Source: Nemertoderma westbladi (Eukaryota > Xenacoelomorpha > Nemertodermatida > Nemertodermatidae). From it: 38,540 nt of DNA. Below the pieces are notes generated by a model, which was not told where the DNA came from, made no database searches, and saw only the letters and a program-made list of their open reading frames with translations. The stretch lies in the NCBI GenBank assembly GCA_032718475.1, contig JAUCBJ010000782.1, forward strand, positions 1 to 38,540, in the 5' to 3' direction. The translations under genes and the position numbers were made by a program. Below, piece after piece: positions 24,265-34,469 of the stretch; position 1 is the stretch's first letter; each line of letters opens with the position of its first letter.

Positions 24265-24398
24265 CTAATATTCCTCCTCTCCCTCCTCATCTTCGGCTCC
24301 ACCACTATATCAACTCCAACCTCCTCGTAATCCTTCTCCAGAGCAGCGAGATCCTCATGAGCCTCGCTGAATTCTCCCTCTTCTAACGCACCGCCCAC
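24265..24398 (-). pseudogene. Alpha-tubulin 3' coding fragment, frameshifted
   Basis: The minus strand reads [20 protein letters not shown], then [12 protein letters not shown], which matches the conserved end of alpha-tubulin. A shift of one base near 24301-24308 then moves the frame, and the tail continues as [11 protein letters not shown] followed by TAG at 24265-24267, as in alpha-tubulin acidic C-termini. Upstream of GTG at 24396-24398 the match is lost. Only about 45 of roughly 450 codons are present, so this is a dead fragment. It lies at the centre of the large inverted repeat. Its GC content is high against AT-rich surroundings. Capture of host sequence by the mobile structure, or insertion of repeats around an old pseudogene, would both explain it. 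Confidence 0.88.
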
Positions 24399-24514
24399 AT
24401 CCCTGCGCTATCGTCAAGCCCTATTAGCCGCCACGACCTCCGCCCACCCCTCAAACAAAGACCGACTGCCCGGACCAAGGCGATAGAAAGCCGCGCCCTC
24501 ACAATATTCTAGAA

Positions 24515-24628
24515 CCATATTCTAGAACATTTTGTTTATTTATGAATAGCTACGTAATAGTATAATTAAATAGGTATTGCATTGTTGCCCAGCTACGTAT
24601 GGAATAAACAAAATGTTCTAGAATATGG
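24515..24628. repeat. Short perfect inverted repeat at the inner edge of the right arm
   Basis: A 26-bp perfect inverted pair at 24515-24540 and 24603-24628, starting CCATATTCTAGAACATTTTG, encloses 62 bp. The equivalent place in the left arm has ATTCTAGACAACAATG and lacks part of this sequence, so a small insertion or a deletion separates the arms here. Confidence 0.75.
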
Positions 24629-25054
24629 TACATTTATTACATAGAATAAATGGCCTGCATGGGGAAGCAAATACTGTACTGTACATGCAACATTCGAATG
24701 CCCATTTCTTAGCTATTTCCCAACCAAATTCAAATGTTTTTACATATTTGGAATCCTTGCATGGGCAGCTTTCTATTGGTACCATCAAATCACAATAAGG
24801 TTGTAGAGTAGAATGATTGCACTGTGACCTGTGAAATATCGCCATAATAGAGACACCTTTTTCAAACACTTATAGCTAAAGATTGAAAGCAAAAATAAAA
24901 ATTCTGGCTCATCCACGGAGGAGGAGGGAGGTGAAACTGTCTCTATTTCAAATTTCGTGCAATCTAGTTAATATTTGTAGAAAAATTGGGGGGGGGGGGG
25001 GGGGGGGGGGGGGCATGTACCTGAATAACGACACTATATTCCAGGACATGGTGT

Positions 25055-26501
25055 AGTAATTTAGTTTAGCCATATCAATTGACATGTCTAAGGGATGTGA
25101 TACAGTTCCACTATAGAACGCCGTTTTGCTGCACACGCTAACTGCATATCGAAATCATATATTATTTTTATCAGAGAATCTGTCAATTTCTGTGTGTATG
25201 ATATTTATGCCTAACTCATATTGTATACCACCGTGAAACTTGTTTATATGTTGCCTAGCAGCAGTTATGGTAGTGCTGAACTCTCTTTGGTAACTACCGG
25301 CACAGGTATTCTTACGTCCTATTGGCTGTTCTATTCTGCCAGTGCTTATATAGTCAATGTTCATACCATTATTTTCAGGCATAACCTAACAACATATTAA
25401 GCCGTTACGAGTCATGTAACTAGCAGGACTCGTGATATTTCACCTTGTTGCATGCCTTCTTGCTTATTGCGTGCATTTATTATTAGTTACTATTATTGCT
25501 TTACCTTTGTTGATCAATATACAAGACCAGAGATCAAACCAACGCGATTTCCACACGGTTAGTGCTGACTGCGCCCTGTCTGTAATAGATTCGGTTCATT
25601 TAGTGCGAGTGTGTGCGTCCATAGTACTGCAATATTATTCCCCAACTAGTAACTATAATCTATATATTATTATATCTTATGTAACTATAATGTATGCATA
25701 TGTATGCAGCACAAGTGAACTGTGCGCTTACCACGCACTAAGTCCAACATAGTGTCCTACCTGTAATATATGTAACGTAAGTCGCACGTACATTTGCCTG
25801 CCAACAACACAATATAATGGAACGGTTTACATGTAACTGTCACTTTATTCCCTCGAAGTAGTTTATAAGTGCCGAAGCTATATACTATATACTATACTTA
25901 CACTATACTTACTATATTATATACTATACTTATCCTATATACTTACAGTGATTGATTGTACATTCAGACCAGATATAAATATATTAGATAATATAAATAT
26001 ATACATAAACTTTCGTGAGTGTTCCTGCTATGCGGCAGGTACCCCAAGGCACTTGATAGCACTCATAAGAGTTACAGACAGACTCACGTAGTGGCGGATG
26101 TGGGGTTATCCTCCCGTATTCAATAGTTCAACTTCAATAGTTCCCTATTGCAACGTTCTTTGGTTAGTATCACTGAACTGACAGTAAAGGACGGCATCCA
26201 CTCAGATTACAGAAAACAGCGACTACTAGCGGCTAAACAGGAATTGTAAAAGCACTTTAACAATACTTATTACTCCCGTTCTCTTTGAAAGGCGTTTCTT
26301 AATTTTTTGAGATAAATCCACCCAGCGGGGACAGAGAGTATTACATTCTTAATAATAGCCAACTTATTCATTACTCTAGGCGGCGCAAATAGAATAACTT
26401 CTTTGGTGATTAATTATTTATTTTGCAGAATAAATACTTGGTTGACACGTCTTTATAGTTGCGACATACTATTTGTGCATAGATTATATTAACTTGGCAT
26501 C
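25055..26501. other. Region upstream of the BEL/Pao coding remains; possible 5' LTR and leader
   Basis: No gene is supported. A 5' LTR and primer-binding site of the following element should lie here, but without a second LTR I cannot set boundaries. TGGCGGATGTGGGG at about 26093 begins with TGG as primer-binding sites do, which is only weak support. A TATACTATACTTAC-type simple repeat lies at about 25880-25945. The hydrophobic 106-codon frame at 25432-25752 is not supported as a gene. Confidence 0.4.
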
Positions 26502-26870
26502 ATGTCTGAGTCAGATATTGACACTGAACCGTTTGTTCAACACCCGGTCACAGCTGCCCCTCATACTAACATTCCCCCTTCCGTTGACCAGGTTGCGGTG
26601 CCTGTCCCCAACAAGAAATCGTGGGACAGGTCCCGCATCAGAACTAGACAATTTACCGGAGGGATTGTAGATGACATAAATGTAGAACCACCCATAGTTA
26701 GTGTTATACAAACTGGAGTGAGCTCACCATCACTACTAGTAATGAACACATCCCCCATTATGTTCGCCCCTTCACCCAACAGCAATGAGGAATTACACCC
26801 CCCATCTATAACACTCCTTCGTAGAACATTACAGATGAAACAATTCCTGTTCACCTGCAAGCAAGACTAG
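26502..26870 (+). pseudogene. BEL/Pao Gag, N-terminal part
   Basis: Begins with ATG in CATCATGTCTGAGTC and encodes 122 residues rich in Pro, Ser and Thr (MSESDIDTEPF onward), with no named domain. A +2 frame already reads PVHLQARLAYLLEEIDSYW before this frame stops, so a frameshift separates it from the next part near 26840. Probably the true Gag start, since no earlier in-frame ATG with supporting similarity was seen. Confidence 0.6.
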
Positions 26871-26875
26871 CTTAC

Positions 26876-27829
26876 TTGCTAGAGGAGATTGACAGTTACT
26901 GGGAAAGGGTGGCAACCGGAACTGTAGCTTTTGAACAGGAGGTCTATGGGGAAGAATTGCATCACTTAATAAATCTACATTATGCCCACCTGGAACTTCG
27001 TAAGTTCTTCAGGTTCAACGATATGGCATGGGCAGACATATACAAACTAAAGGTCCCCCAGGTTCTATGCAGCACGGAAGAGCTGTCCGCTTTAGTTTAT
27101 GACCATGTAGCTGACTTCAATCGGCATATAGGAACCCTCACACATGAGCTACAGACCGTGCAGCCTGACCCTAGGATGAACCCTGCTGCATATTTTAATG
27201 TTAAGGAACTAGTCTGCAGAATCTTGCTAATTTTATCCGCCCTCCTAGAAGTATCTAGTAGACATCACGACGCGGAGCACACTGCCATAGTCTGCAGACA
27301 GTTAGCAGAAGTAGCGGTAATAGCCAGGAAGGCACTCGCCCTTAAAAGGCTACATGGGCAGACCATTCCCCCGGGTGTGGACATAGCCTGTTCCGGTACC
27401 GTAGCACAAAGCAATCTGCGCACAGACTCAGAGGATTCCGGAGAAGATGAGGATATGGATGCGATATCCCGTTATCTACAGTCTTATATAGCTGTGGTAG
27501 GAGAGACCGAACTCCGTAGGAGGTTAAAGGGTTTGGCCCCTTCCAGCCCTGAATCAGCAGCAGTCCTAGATGAGATAGACGCTGAGCGCGATCTGCGGGC
27601 ACAGATAGAGGGACATAATGCTGATAAGGAAATATTAGAAATGGAGTTGCAGTTAAGCACGAACCAGCTAAGTTATAAAACCAGTAAGAGCGCTGCTGAG
27701 TTGCAGTTAAAAGCCGAACAGTTGGAAAATGAACGCGCGGAAGCTGATCTAGCTTTACAAAATAAAATAATACTGAAAAGATTAAGTAAAAAACAGTGTA
27801 AGGAAAGAGCAGGCTCAACCAGAGGATGA
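26876..27829 (+). pseudogene. BEL/Pao Gag, unusually long helical region
   Basis: A 317-codon frame of mostly helical composition. The end (from about residue 220) is a strong coiled-coil candidate: EIDAERDLRAQIEGH, then ELQLKAEQLENERAEADLAL. A short acidic stretch (SEDSGEDEDMD) sits before it. I do not recognise a named domain. BEL/Pao Gag proteins that I know reach DUF1759 sooner, so this N-terminal extension is notable. It is linked to flanking parts only through frameshifts. Confidence 0.6.
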
Positions 27830-28041
27830 GACTGGCCGATTAGAAGGACTTATGCTTTGTCAGATGAAGGAAACTCCACCGACGCTAGTGAAAGTGGTAA
27901 CCACTCTTGAGGCAGAAGAAAGAGAGCTGTTATAGTGGCGCTGCCGGACCTGCCTCCCTATAATAGGGACAGGAGACCCCCAAAGCAGACGGATTTAGAT
28001 CATCCGAGACCACTGGATTCGCGGTCCCCCCTGGGCCTCAG

Positions 28042-28823
28042 TTGGTTATAGTCCCATTGCACGGTACATCAGCCGAGCCGATCGATCCAGTAGTAGTTCC
28101 ACACTCGACTATGACAGCAACCCCCTACCACAATCGAGATGTTGCACCTCCAGTAGGGGCACCAATTGTACCAAAGAAATACCCAATGAATCCTCAAACT
28201 CCCATAATATCTCTCGTACAGCTTGTCTAGAACACCCCAGTCCCAACTACTTATCTAGTACCTTGGCCAGGACAAAGGACGAAAGAATGTCATTTGGCAC
28301 TGGAATATCCCCAATCACCAGCTTGGCAGAAAATCCCAAGGTATCACATACATTACCCCATGGTAACAAAGGAGGAAACAATAATAATTGGACATCTAGG
28401 GATGAACTAAATCCCCGCTCGACGATATATTATAACCGTCAAAACCAACCGGATGATAGGCACCTGTCGCCCGGATCGGCCCAATTAGCCGCAACAGCGT
28501 TGGCGCCAGTGGGGACCCGTCATCCGGGACCAAGAATGCCGCTATCATCCGGCGGACGGATATCAGCCTCCCCTGACGGGCAAAGGGAAGCCTACCCCAG
28601 AAGTGGAGCCAGGTTTGCGACAGGCATCCCAGGTAAAGCATTTCCCCAAGGTGACTCTTCTTCACCTCCAGAGGCTTATGCACCCCCGTTATATCCCAGC
28701 CTACATAACAATGACCGTTATGTACAAAATATCCGGCAACTATCAGGCAACCCCGACCACCTCAGAGCAATGATAACTCTAGAGAAATCATTGATTCTTT
28801 ATTACAAAGAAATGACGATTTAG
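28042..28823 (+). pseudogene. BEL/Pao Gag, low-complexity linker (two frames)
   Basis: Two consecutive frames (28042-28230 and 28263-28823) encode Pro, Asn, Ser and Gly-rich sequence with no domain. It connects the coiled-coil part with the DUF1759 part. A further frame change near 28800-28900 leads into LNYLAVQTDLTRHMARNEAR. Placement between Gag parts is the only evidence that it was coding. Confidence 0.45.
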
Positions 28824-28923
28824 AGCAACAAGTGGCCTTAATGCAAGACCATATCACCCTAACAAATAAGAAAGTCGACTCACAAGCAGCGCCGCAGGGT
28901 GTAAAAATTCTAAAACGTCCGAT

Positions 28924-29625
28924 GTGAGTGGTATTCATGCCGAGAATACCATACATCAGAATGATCAAAGCTCCTATCTAACCGACCTTTTATTAAATTA
29001 TTTGGCAGTCCAAACCGACCTCACCAGACATATGGCTAGGAATGAAGCTCGACAGTGCGTCTCCTCAGGTCAAATTTTAAAGTATGATGGTGACGAACTG
29101 AAATGGCTACACTTTGCAGAGTTCTGCAAAGACAGTATTCTAGAATCACCATTGAGTGAACATGATAAGCTTAGATATTTAATTAGTTGCCTGGAAGGAC
29201 CCCCTAAACAGATTGTTGCAAAATATGTGGGCCATATAGACGGCATCAACACTGTTTGGGATACTCTAAAGGAGCAGTATGGCAATGAAGAAAGCTTGGC
29301 ACGCACCATGTATGACAGATTACTCTCTAAAAATAGATCCACTCAAAATGGGATCGTAGAGTTTAGAGATGAAGTAGAGGAAATTTGTCGCCAGCTTGAT
29401 TGGCTAGGACAGAAACAAGTGTAGAATACAACCATGACAGTACAGTTTGTTTCCAGTGCGCTTCCAAAGGGCTTCACTGGGACCAGATGGGATCGATACA
29501 CTTACAATTACAAACTTAAACATGAATGTTTCCCCGACATGGACTCGTTTAGAGGTTTCTTGAAGGCCAAAACCTCCACGTATCTTATCACAATGAACCG
29601 GGAAAAAGCAACCGTTCAGACATGA
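28924..29625 (+). pseudogene. BEL/Pao Gag, DUF1759 domain with in-frame stop
   Basis: Contains the DUF1759 blocks KWLHFAEFCKDSI, HDKLRYLISCLEGPPKQIV and VWDTLKEQYGNEESLARTMY, which form the structural Gag core of BEL/Pao elements. The frame is closed by TAG at 29422-29424 and continues in the same frame as MTVQFVSSALPKGF and onward to a stop at 29623. The sequence after this (29626-29782) contains Cys residues typical of a knuckle region but in broken frames. Confidence 0.8.
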
Positions 29626-29782
29626 AAAACACTGATAAGACAGCAACCAAGAAGCGATACACTTATGTCACCAACTATGAAGAGTGTCTAAGACACTAAA
29701 GGAGAGACGACAGACGGTTTTGGACTTGTCGACATGCTTCTTGTGTCTTAGACTGGGACATTTGTGACGTAAATGTAGGCTA

Positions 29783-30166
29783 ATGAACGTAAAAACGTGT
29801 CCGGTGTGTCAGGGCTCCCATCACCCTTTGCTACACCTAGACCAGACCCCGAAGGTTGAGCTAGACCAATGTGTACACTTCACAGATTGTGAGACAGACT
29901 CTTCCGATAAAGGACCGGATGCATTCTACCCTGGAGAGTTTACCGACGACGATGAATGCTGTAACCATGTCAGTGTGTATGAAGCCTTTACCTATGAGGA
30001 ACCCGCATCGGAAGATTGTTTTAAAATGGAGAACAATCCCAGCACCCGGTCATTTCAGGATGTCGGAGTCAGAGAGTTTCCGGTGCTCCAAGTCCGGCTC
30101 CATGCGGGAAGTAGTAGCGTTGTGGTAAATGCCTTAATGGACACAGGAAGTACGGCACCTTCATAG
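29783..30166 (+). pseudogene. BEL/Pao Cys/His knuckle and N-terminal half of aspartic protease
   Basis: CPVCQGSHHPLLHL matches the C-x2-C-x3-HH-LLH knuckle seen before protease in BEL/Pao polyproteins. An acidic linker follows, then FPVLQVRLHAGSS and the protease active site MDTGST (DTG triad). The frame stops at once after DTGST, and the expected continuation TFIDAELAESLF is in another frame from about 30157. Confidence 0.8.
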
Positions 30167-30186
30167 ATGCAGAGTTAGCAGAATCC

Positions 30187-30459
30187 TTGTTCGCCAGGGA
30201 ACCGGGCCATGACATGAAACTAACATTATCTGGGATAATGAAACGTTGGCAATCTACCATTGAGACAAAGTACTATAAGGCATCCCTGTCCACCCCGCTA
30301 GATACCAGTGGCTGGGACAGGGTCTCTAACGTCAAGATGGTTGTCATCCGGATTTTGCCAAAAGTCAGGCCAAGGCCTATGACTGGGATGATGACACCCT
30401 TGTACGCAATCACAACATTCCATGTTTCACCCCAGACTACCCAGGCGTACAGATGTTGA
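30187..30459 (+). pseudogene. BEL/Pao aspartic protease, middle part
   Basis: Continues the protease domain in another frame (FAREPGHDMKLTLSG onward) up to FHVSPQTTQAYRC. The end of the domain, DYPGVQMLIGQ, is again in a different frame, so at least one frameshift lies between about 30400 and 30440. Confidence 0.6.
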
Positions 30460-31391
30460 TAGGCCAAAATGTACCTGAGGCCTTAGACATTCTGGAGAAA
30501 CGACCCAGACATCCAGAACCAATGTCAGCCTACGCCTGTAGGACGAGAGTGGGATGGTTCTGTACTGGGCCTTCCCAGAAAACTCTATTAGAACGGAAAG
30601 GACCGACAAATACAGACACCGACACTTGCAATTTAGTAACCCACCTCTGTAATGAGATCATAGAGACTGTAGAGGACATATTGACTACCCCTGACCAAAC
30701 CGACAGTGCTAGTGACGCACCCCTATCCTCAGACCAAGACTGTTTCCTCACTAGGTACCATGAACCTGATATCGTATTCCCAATGACCGATCAAGAGTTG
30801 CTCAGCACCCAGTTGGAGTTGTGTAATTTACTGCACTCACCTCCCGACCTACAGCAAGAACTGAATGAGCTCGAGGAAGCCATGCGTCTCTTAAAACTAG
30901 AAGAGCATACCATCACCTGGATGCAGCAGGAAATACTTGAGCAAAACTCCAATGGCAAGGCATTGTCAGTGGAAGAAGAGCGAGCAAAACAGATTCAGAG
31001 AACCACAACTAGGTTTTTACCGGAACAAGGCAAATACGAAGTTGGGCTTCTCTGGCGGTCCCCCCAACCCAAACTATTTAATAATGAGACGCTTGTGCAT
31101 AAACACATTTTACTACTGGAAAGGCGTCTCAACACCAACCCGACAGCTCATGGGTTATATAAGGAGCAAATGACCAAGTTCATAAGCAAGGGATATGTGG
31201 AACTGGTCCCACCAGACACCCCCAAGACTGGCTGGACATACTACCTTACTCACCATTACGTCGAACGGGAAGACAAACCAGGACGTATTAGGGTAGAGAT
31301 TAGGGTAGATTGGATAAGTACCAAGGGCAATCCCTTAACTCGGAACTACTACCCAGACCCAACTTGTTGCTGTCTCTACCCGGAATATTAA
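30453..31391 (+). pseudogene. BEL/Pao protease end and reverse transcriptase N-terminal part
   Basis: Starts at MLIGQNVPEALDIL, the conserved end of the BEL/Pao protease, and runs through the spacer into reverse transcriptase: GKYEVGLLWRSPQPK, LERRLNTNP, FISKGYVELVP and YYLTHHYVERED. The usual conserved RVVFD block is degraded (RIRVEIRVDW). The frame fails near 31300, and reverse transcriptase continues in the next part. Confidence 0.85.
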
Positions 31392-31612
31392 TGCGCATGC
31401 GACAATATGCCATTGCCTTCGCTTCAGACATAGAGGGTATGTTCCTGCAAGTGAAAGCATTAGATATTAACCGGGACAGCATGCGTTTCTTGTGGTGGAC
31501 AGAAGGAGACTTAAATTCTGATCCAGTAGAGTATCGCATGACCATTCAAGCATTCGGTATCATTTCCAGCCCATCCTCAGTGCTACGAATTTCAACCATC
31601 CGTCATAGATAA
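31310..31612 (+). pseudogene. BEL/Pao reverse transcriptase, palm part
   Basis: Carries LRMRQYAIAF-type sequence followed by SDIEGMFLQVKAL, the block with the first catalytic aspartate, then RDSMRFLWW and FGIISSPSSV. The frame ends before the second catalytic block, which lies in the next part after another frameshift near 31590. Confidence 0.8.
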
Positions 31613-31631
31613 TATCAAAAGGGATATTTAC

Positions 31632-32795
31632 ATGGACGATAACTTGAAATCATCCCTGACAGTCAAGGAAGCCTTAGACATTGCCCAAGGGACAGTAAAC
31701 TGCCTGAAACTTGGAGGATTTCGCCTGACGAAATTCATTACCAATTCCCGCGAGTTTCTAAAGGCTATACCCCCCGCAGAGCGTGGCGATACCGAACTAG
31801 ACTTAAACAAGGATGACCTGCCAGATACTAAGACGTTAGGACTTCGTTGGCTAACAGAAAGCGATACTATGGTATTTAAAGTCAAGTTAAGAAAGGGCGA
31901 AATTCGAACCAAACGCATTTGCCTCAACATACGTAGCACTTATTTCGACCCTCTCGGATTTATAAGTCCAGTTATTTTACTGGCTCGAGATCTCGTTCAG
32001 CGAATGTGGAAGGAGAATGATAGTTGGGACGACCCCTTGACAGGGACACTATTGGAAGACTGGTGGCGATGGGAATGGTCCTTGCCCGACTTGGAGAAGT
32101 TTTCCCTAATCAGAGCATATTTCCCAAATGTAGACTCCCTGCAGACTTACCACCTCCATGTATTCGGTGTCGCGATTGACAACGGCATCGGGATTGTAGC
32201 TTACTTTAGTTGCGAAACCCCGGACGGTATCACAGTGGCTTTAGTTGCCTCGAAGGCCCTTATAAGACCAATCGCTAAAACCAAAGACACTTTGACCATA
32301 CCCAGAGCCGAACTTAAGGCAGCCGTATACTCTACCATAATTGCTAAGAACGTGTTGGCACAGACAGACTATACGGTAGTAAGGACAGTTTACTGGACAG
32401 ACGCTGCATTAGTTTTAGAATATCTGACCAACACAACATGCCAGTTCAGCGTGTATGTGACAAACCGTGTAGAGAGGATCCTAAAGGACACTGACATCAA
32501 ACAATGGAGACACTGCCCTGGATTGTTAAATCCAGCCGACATTGCTTCTCGTGGCGCCACCCCTCAGGAACTGATAGATACTAAGTGTTGGTTGCAAGGA
32601 CCTGCCTTTTTGCAAGGCCCTGAAAATAGTAGGCCCCAAAATTTAACGCCTGTAGAGATAAGGCAGCAAGTGAAAGGCGCAGAAATCGCTAAGTCTAAGA
32701 ACAAGGCGTCCAAATCGAAGCTATTCAAAAACATCGACATATCTTCACTACATGTGCGTGAGAGTGTGAGCCCACAGAGCACCCCCAGAAAGTGA
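31632..32795 (+). pseudogene. BEL/Pao reverse transcriptase C-terminus and RNase H
   Basis: The first codons belong to the catalytic YMDD box (TAC at 31629, then MDDNLKSS). LGLRWLTESDTM and FDPLGFISPVILLARD are the diagnostic BEL/Pao blocks after the palm. RNase H follows, with likely acidic residues in FGVAIDNG, IPRAELKAA, YWTDAALV and NPADIASRG. The frame stops at 32795 and continues with a shift. Confidence 0.9.
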
Positions 32796-33066
32796 AGCCC
32801 TCATTACCGTCTCCTTTCCAGACTTGTCTGACGGCCTTTCACCGCTCATTAGCAGGGCCATGGATCACTATAGTTCATGGCACAAACTTTGTCGTGCCAT
32901 TACCATACTTAAGCGTTATGTGTACTACCGCTGTAATAAAAACAAAATCACACAAGGTAAATTATTGGAACACGAAGTAGACTATACCAACAGGCAGCTA
33001 CTCCGACTATCCCAAATGCAAGAAAAGGCTTGGTTTCATATACAGCATTATTTTAACATATTTTAG
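32794..33066 (+). pseudogene. BEL/Pao pre-integrase segment, truncated
   Basis: Reads EALITVSFPDLSDGL, then HYSSWHKLCRAITILKRYV and LLEHEVDYTNRQLLRLSQMQ, the helical region that in BEL/Pao leads to the integrase zinc-binding domain. It ends at about 33066 in AT-rich sequence with no HHCC zinc motif or integrase core. Confidence 0.75.
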
Positions 33067-34435
33067 CTAATTTATCTACTGTGCACCGGAGAGATTGCTT
33101 ACCGACACATAATACTATACGATAACGTTGGCTCTATAAAAATGTTTATTATTATTACAATTATTTTATAAATAAAGTACCTTAATCGTAAAACGATGTA
33201 CATATATATTAATGTAGAATCAATTATTTCACAAATGGTTTCAGTGTTAAAGATAAGAAAATATAAAAAAATTAAGCTAATCACTGCTACTGCAGTACAT
33301 GTTACAGTTTTATTTTTAGAGTAATCAGCTGTTATTTGCTTCGAGTTTCCCATGGAGAGAGCGACTAATTTTGATTGCGCCCAAAGTCCCCCACTATCTG
33401 GATGGTAGGGCGCTCAGGATTCTTATTTTGTAATAGTTATAGGTTGAAAAACGTTTAAAAAATGTATGTTTTGTGGCACCGTTATCATTTGACTGACAAT
33501 TGCACAATGTTTCGTTGCCAAAACATAGAAATTAGAATACCATCATATGGTGTTCGTGACAATGTCAATAATATCAGTTGACAGTTATCACAGCATGTCC
33601 CTTAACGTCAAGTCTCTCTGCTCAGTATAGTTTCTGGACGTTGTATATCGCAACTGTACCTCTCTACTACAATATGTTTAGGAAACAACTAATGACCTAA
33701 CAAGACACTCGGGGTGTCGTTTCTAAGTATTCAATCGACTGGAAAACTTTACTGCAAAAGGCGTTGATAAAATGATCATTATACATATTAATTCTACTGT
33801 AAGACGTTGTTTCGCTTTACATTTTGTGTTGATTTTTCTGAAGTATAGGTTAATATCAAAATAAATAATGTCAATGGCTTTCTCTGGAATTATTAGGATT
33901 GTCTTATAACGCGTTTATTAGAAAAAATAATTCATCAGAAAGTCGCTGTCATACTGTAGGCCTTTAGAATATTGAATGGCTCTATCAATCAGTCTTTTTT
34001 ATGTAACAAAGACCACAAATAATACTTTTAATTTTTTTAACTGGTTAATAAGACGATCTACCTGTTGTGGGATACCGAATTTTTTATCACCACTACGTCA
34101 ATATTGTATGTCGCGAGCGTTTATTGACGAATTTGTATCTCATGGAACTTTACACATATTTTCTCAGAGTCTTATAATCCCATACTTTATAACATTGCTG
34201 AAGCTGTGCGAGCCATTTTAATATCAGATAACGAGATCTGTTATCATAATAAGTTATAATATTTAGTGCCATTTGTTTTTATACTGCCCTGCATGAATTA
34301 TTGTTTATGATATGTGTTTTTGTCAAATATATATAAAACACATTGCCAGCTATTGGCGCAATATTATACTAATGAATGTGCTGAATTAATATAATAACTA
34401 AAGAAAAAAACAATTGGTCTTTCTATAATTTTCAG
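33067..34435. other. AT-rich intergenic region between BEL remnant and coiled-coil gene
   Basis: No gene is seen. GGCTCTATAAAAATG plus TTATTATTATTA at about 33129-33157 resembles the 3' end of a CR1/L2-type LINE. A short inverted pair GCGCCC and GGGCGC at about 33376-33414 stands out from the AT-rich background and could mark an upstream exon or promoter of the following gene; this is unproven. Confidence 0.45.
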
Positions 34436-34469
34436 TGAAATTTCGTGTCAAACAGTCATTGATATTACC

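Larger units (their letters stand above)
23130..25054. mobile_element. Large inverted-repeat (foldback-like) structure enclosing a tubulin fragment
   Basis: The left arm (23130-24126) and right arm (24541-25054) are diverged inverted copies. Shared blocks include TACACCATGTCCTGGAATAT, GTGTCGTTATTCAGGTAC, a C/G tract, CACCTCCCTCCTCCTCCGTG, TTTTTGCTTTCAATC, CATGCAAGGATTCC and TACGTAGCTATTCATA. Outside 23130 and 25054 similarity stops. The left arm is longer because a 534-bp MITE sits in it. The 414-bp centre holds an alpha-tubulin fragment and a GC-rich stretch. Frames within one arm are not conserved in the other, so the arms look non-coding. It could be one foldback transposon or two inverted insertions of one repeat family. 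Confidence 0.8.
26502..33066 (+). mobile_element. BEL/Pao LTR retrotransposon, degenerate and lacking integrase
   Basis: Successive plus-strand frames encode, in order, a long Gag N-terminal region, the DUF1759 Gag domain, a Cys/His knuckle, an aspartic protease, the LIGQNVPEAL block, reverse transcriptase with YMDD, RNase H, and the segment that normally precedes integrase. This order and the signature FDPLGFISPVILLARD identify the BEL/Pao group. The reading frame changes at least eight times and there is an in-frame stop, so the copy is inactive. It ends within the pre-integrase segment at about 33066, and neither integrase nor a 3' LTR follows. No LTR pair was found. Confidence 0.93.

Noticed and set aside
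23828-24869. Minus-strand frames at 23828-24037 and 24618-24869
   Set aside because: They lie in the two inverted arms, but their protein readings do not correspond between arms, so they are chance frames.
25155-25382. 75-codon minus-strand frame starting MPENNGMN
   Set aside because: No known motif and no supporting splice or context evidence; the flank may be LTR or leader sequence.
25432-25752. Hydrophobic 106-codon plus-strand frame
   Set aside because: AT-rich translation giving runs of Leu, Ile and Tyr; no conserved motif and probably inside the BEL leader or LTR.
25390-26100. LTR pair for the BEL/Pao element
   Set aside because: No matching direct copy was found downstream of 33066, so LTR limits cannot be set from this window.
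27342-27818. 158-codon minus-strand frame opposite Gag
   Set aside because: Shadow of the plus-strand Gag frame without domain evidence.
33376-33414. tRNA-like or promoter hairpin GCGCCC...GGGCGC
   Set aside because: Only one short stem; no D-arm, anticodon or T-arm pattern and no A/B box.
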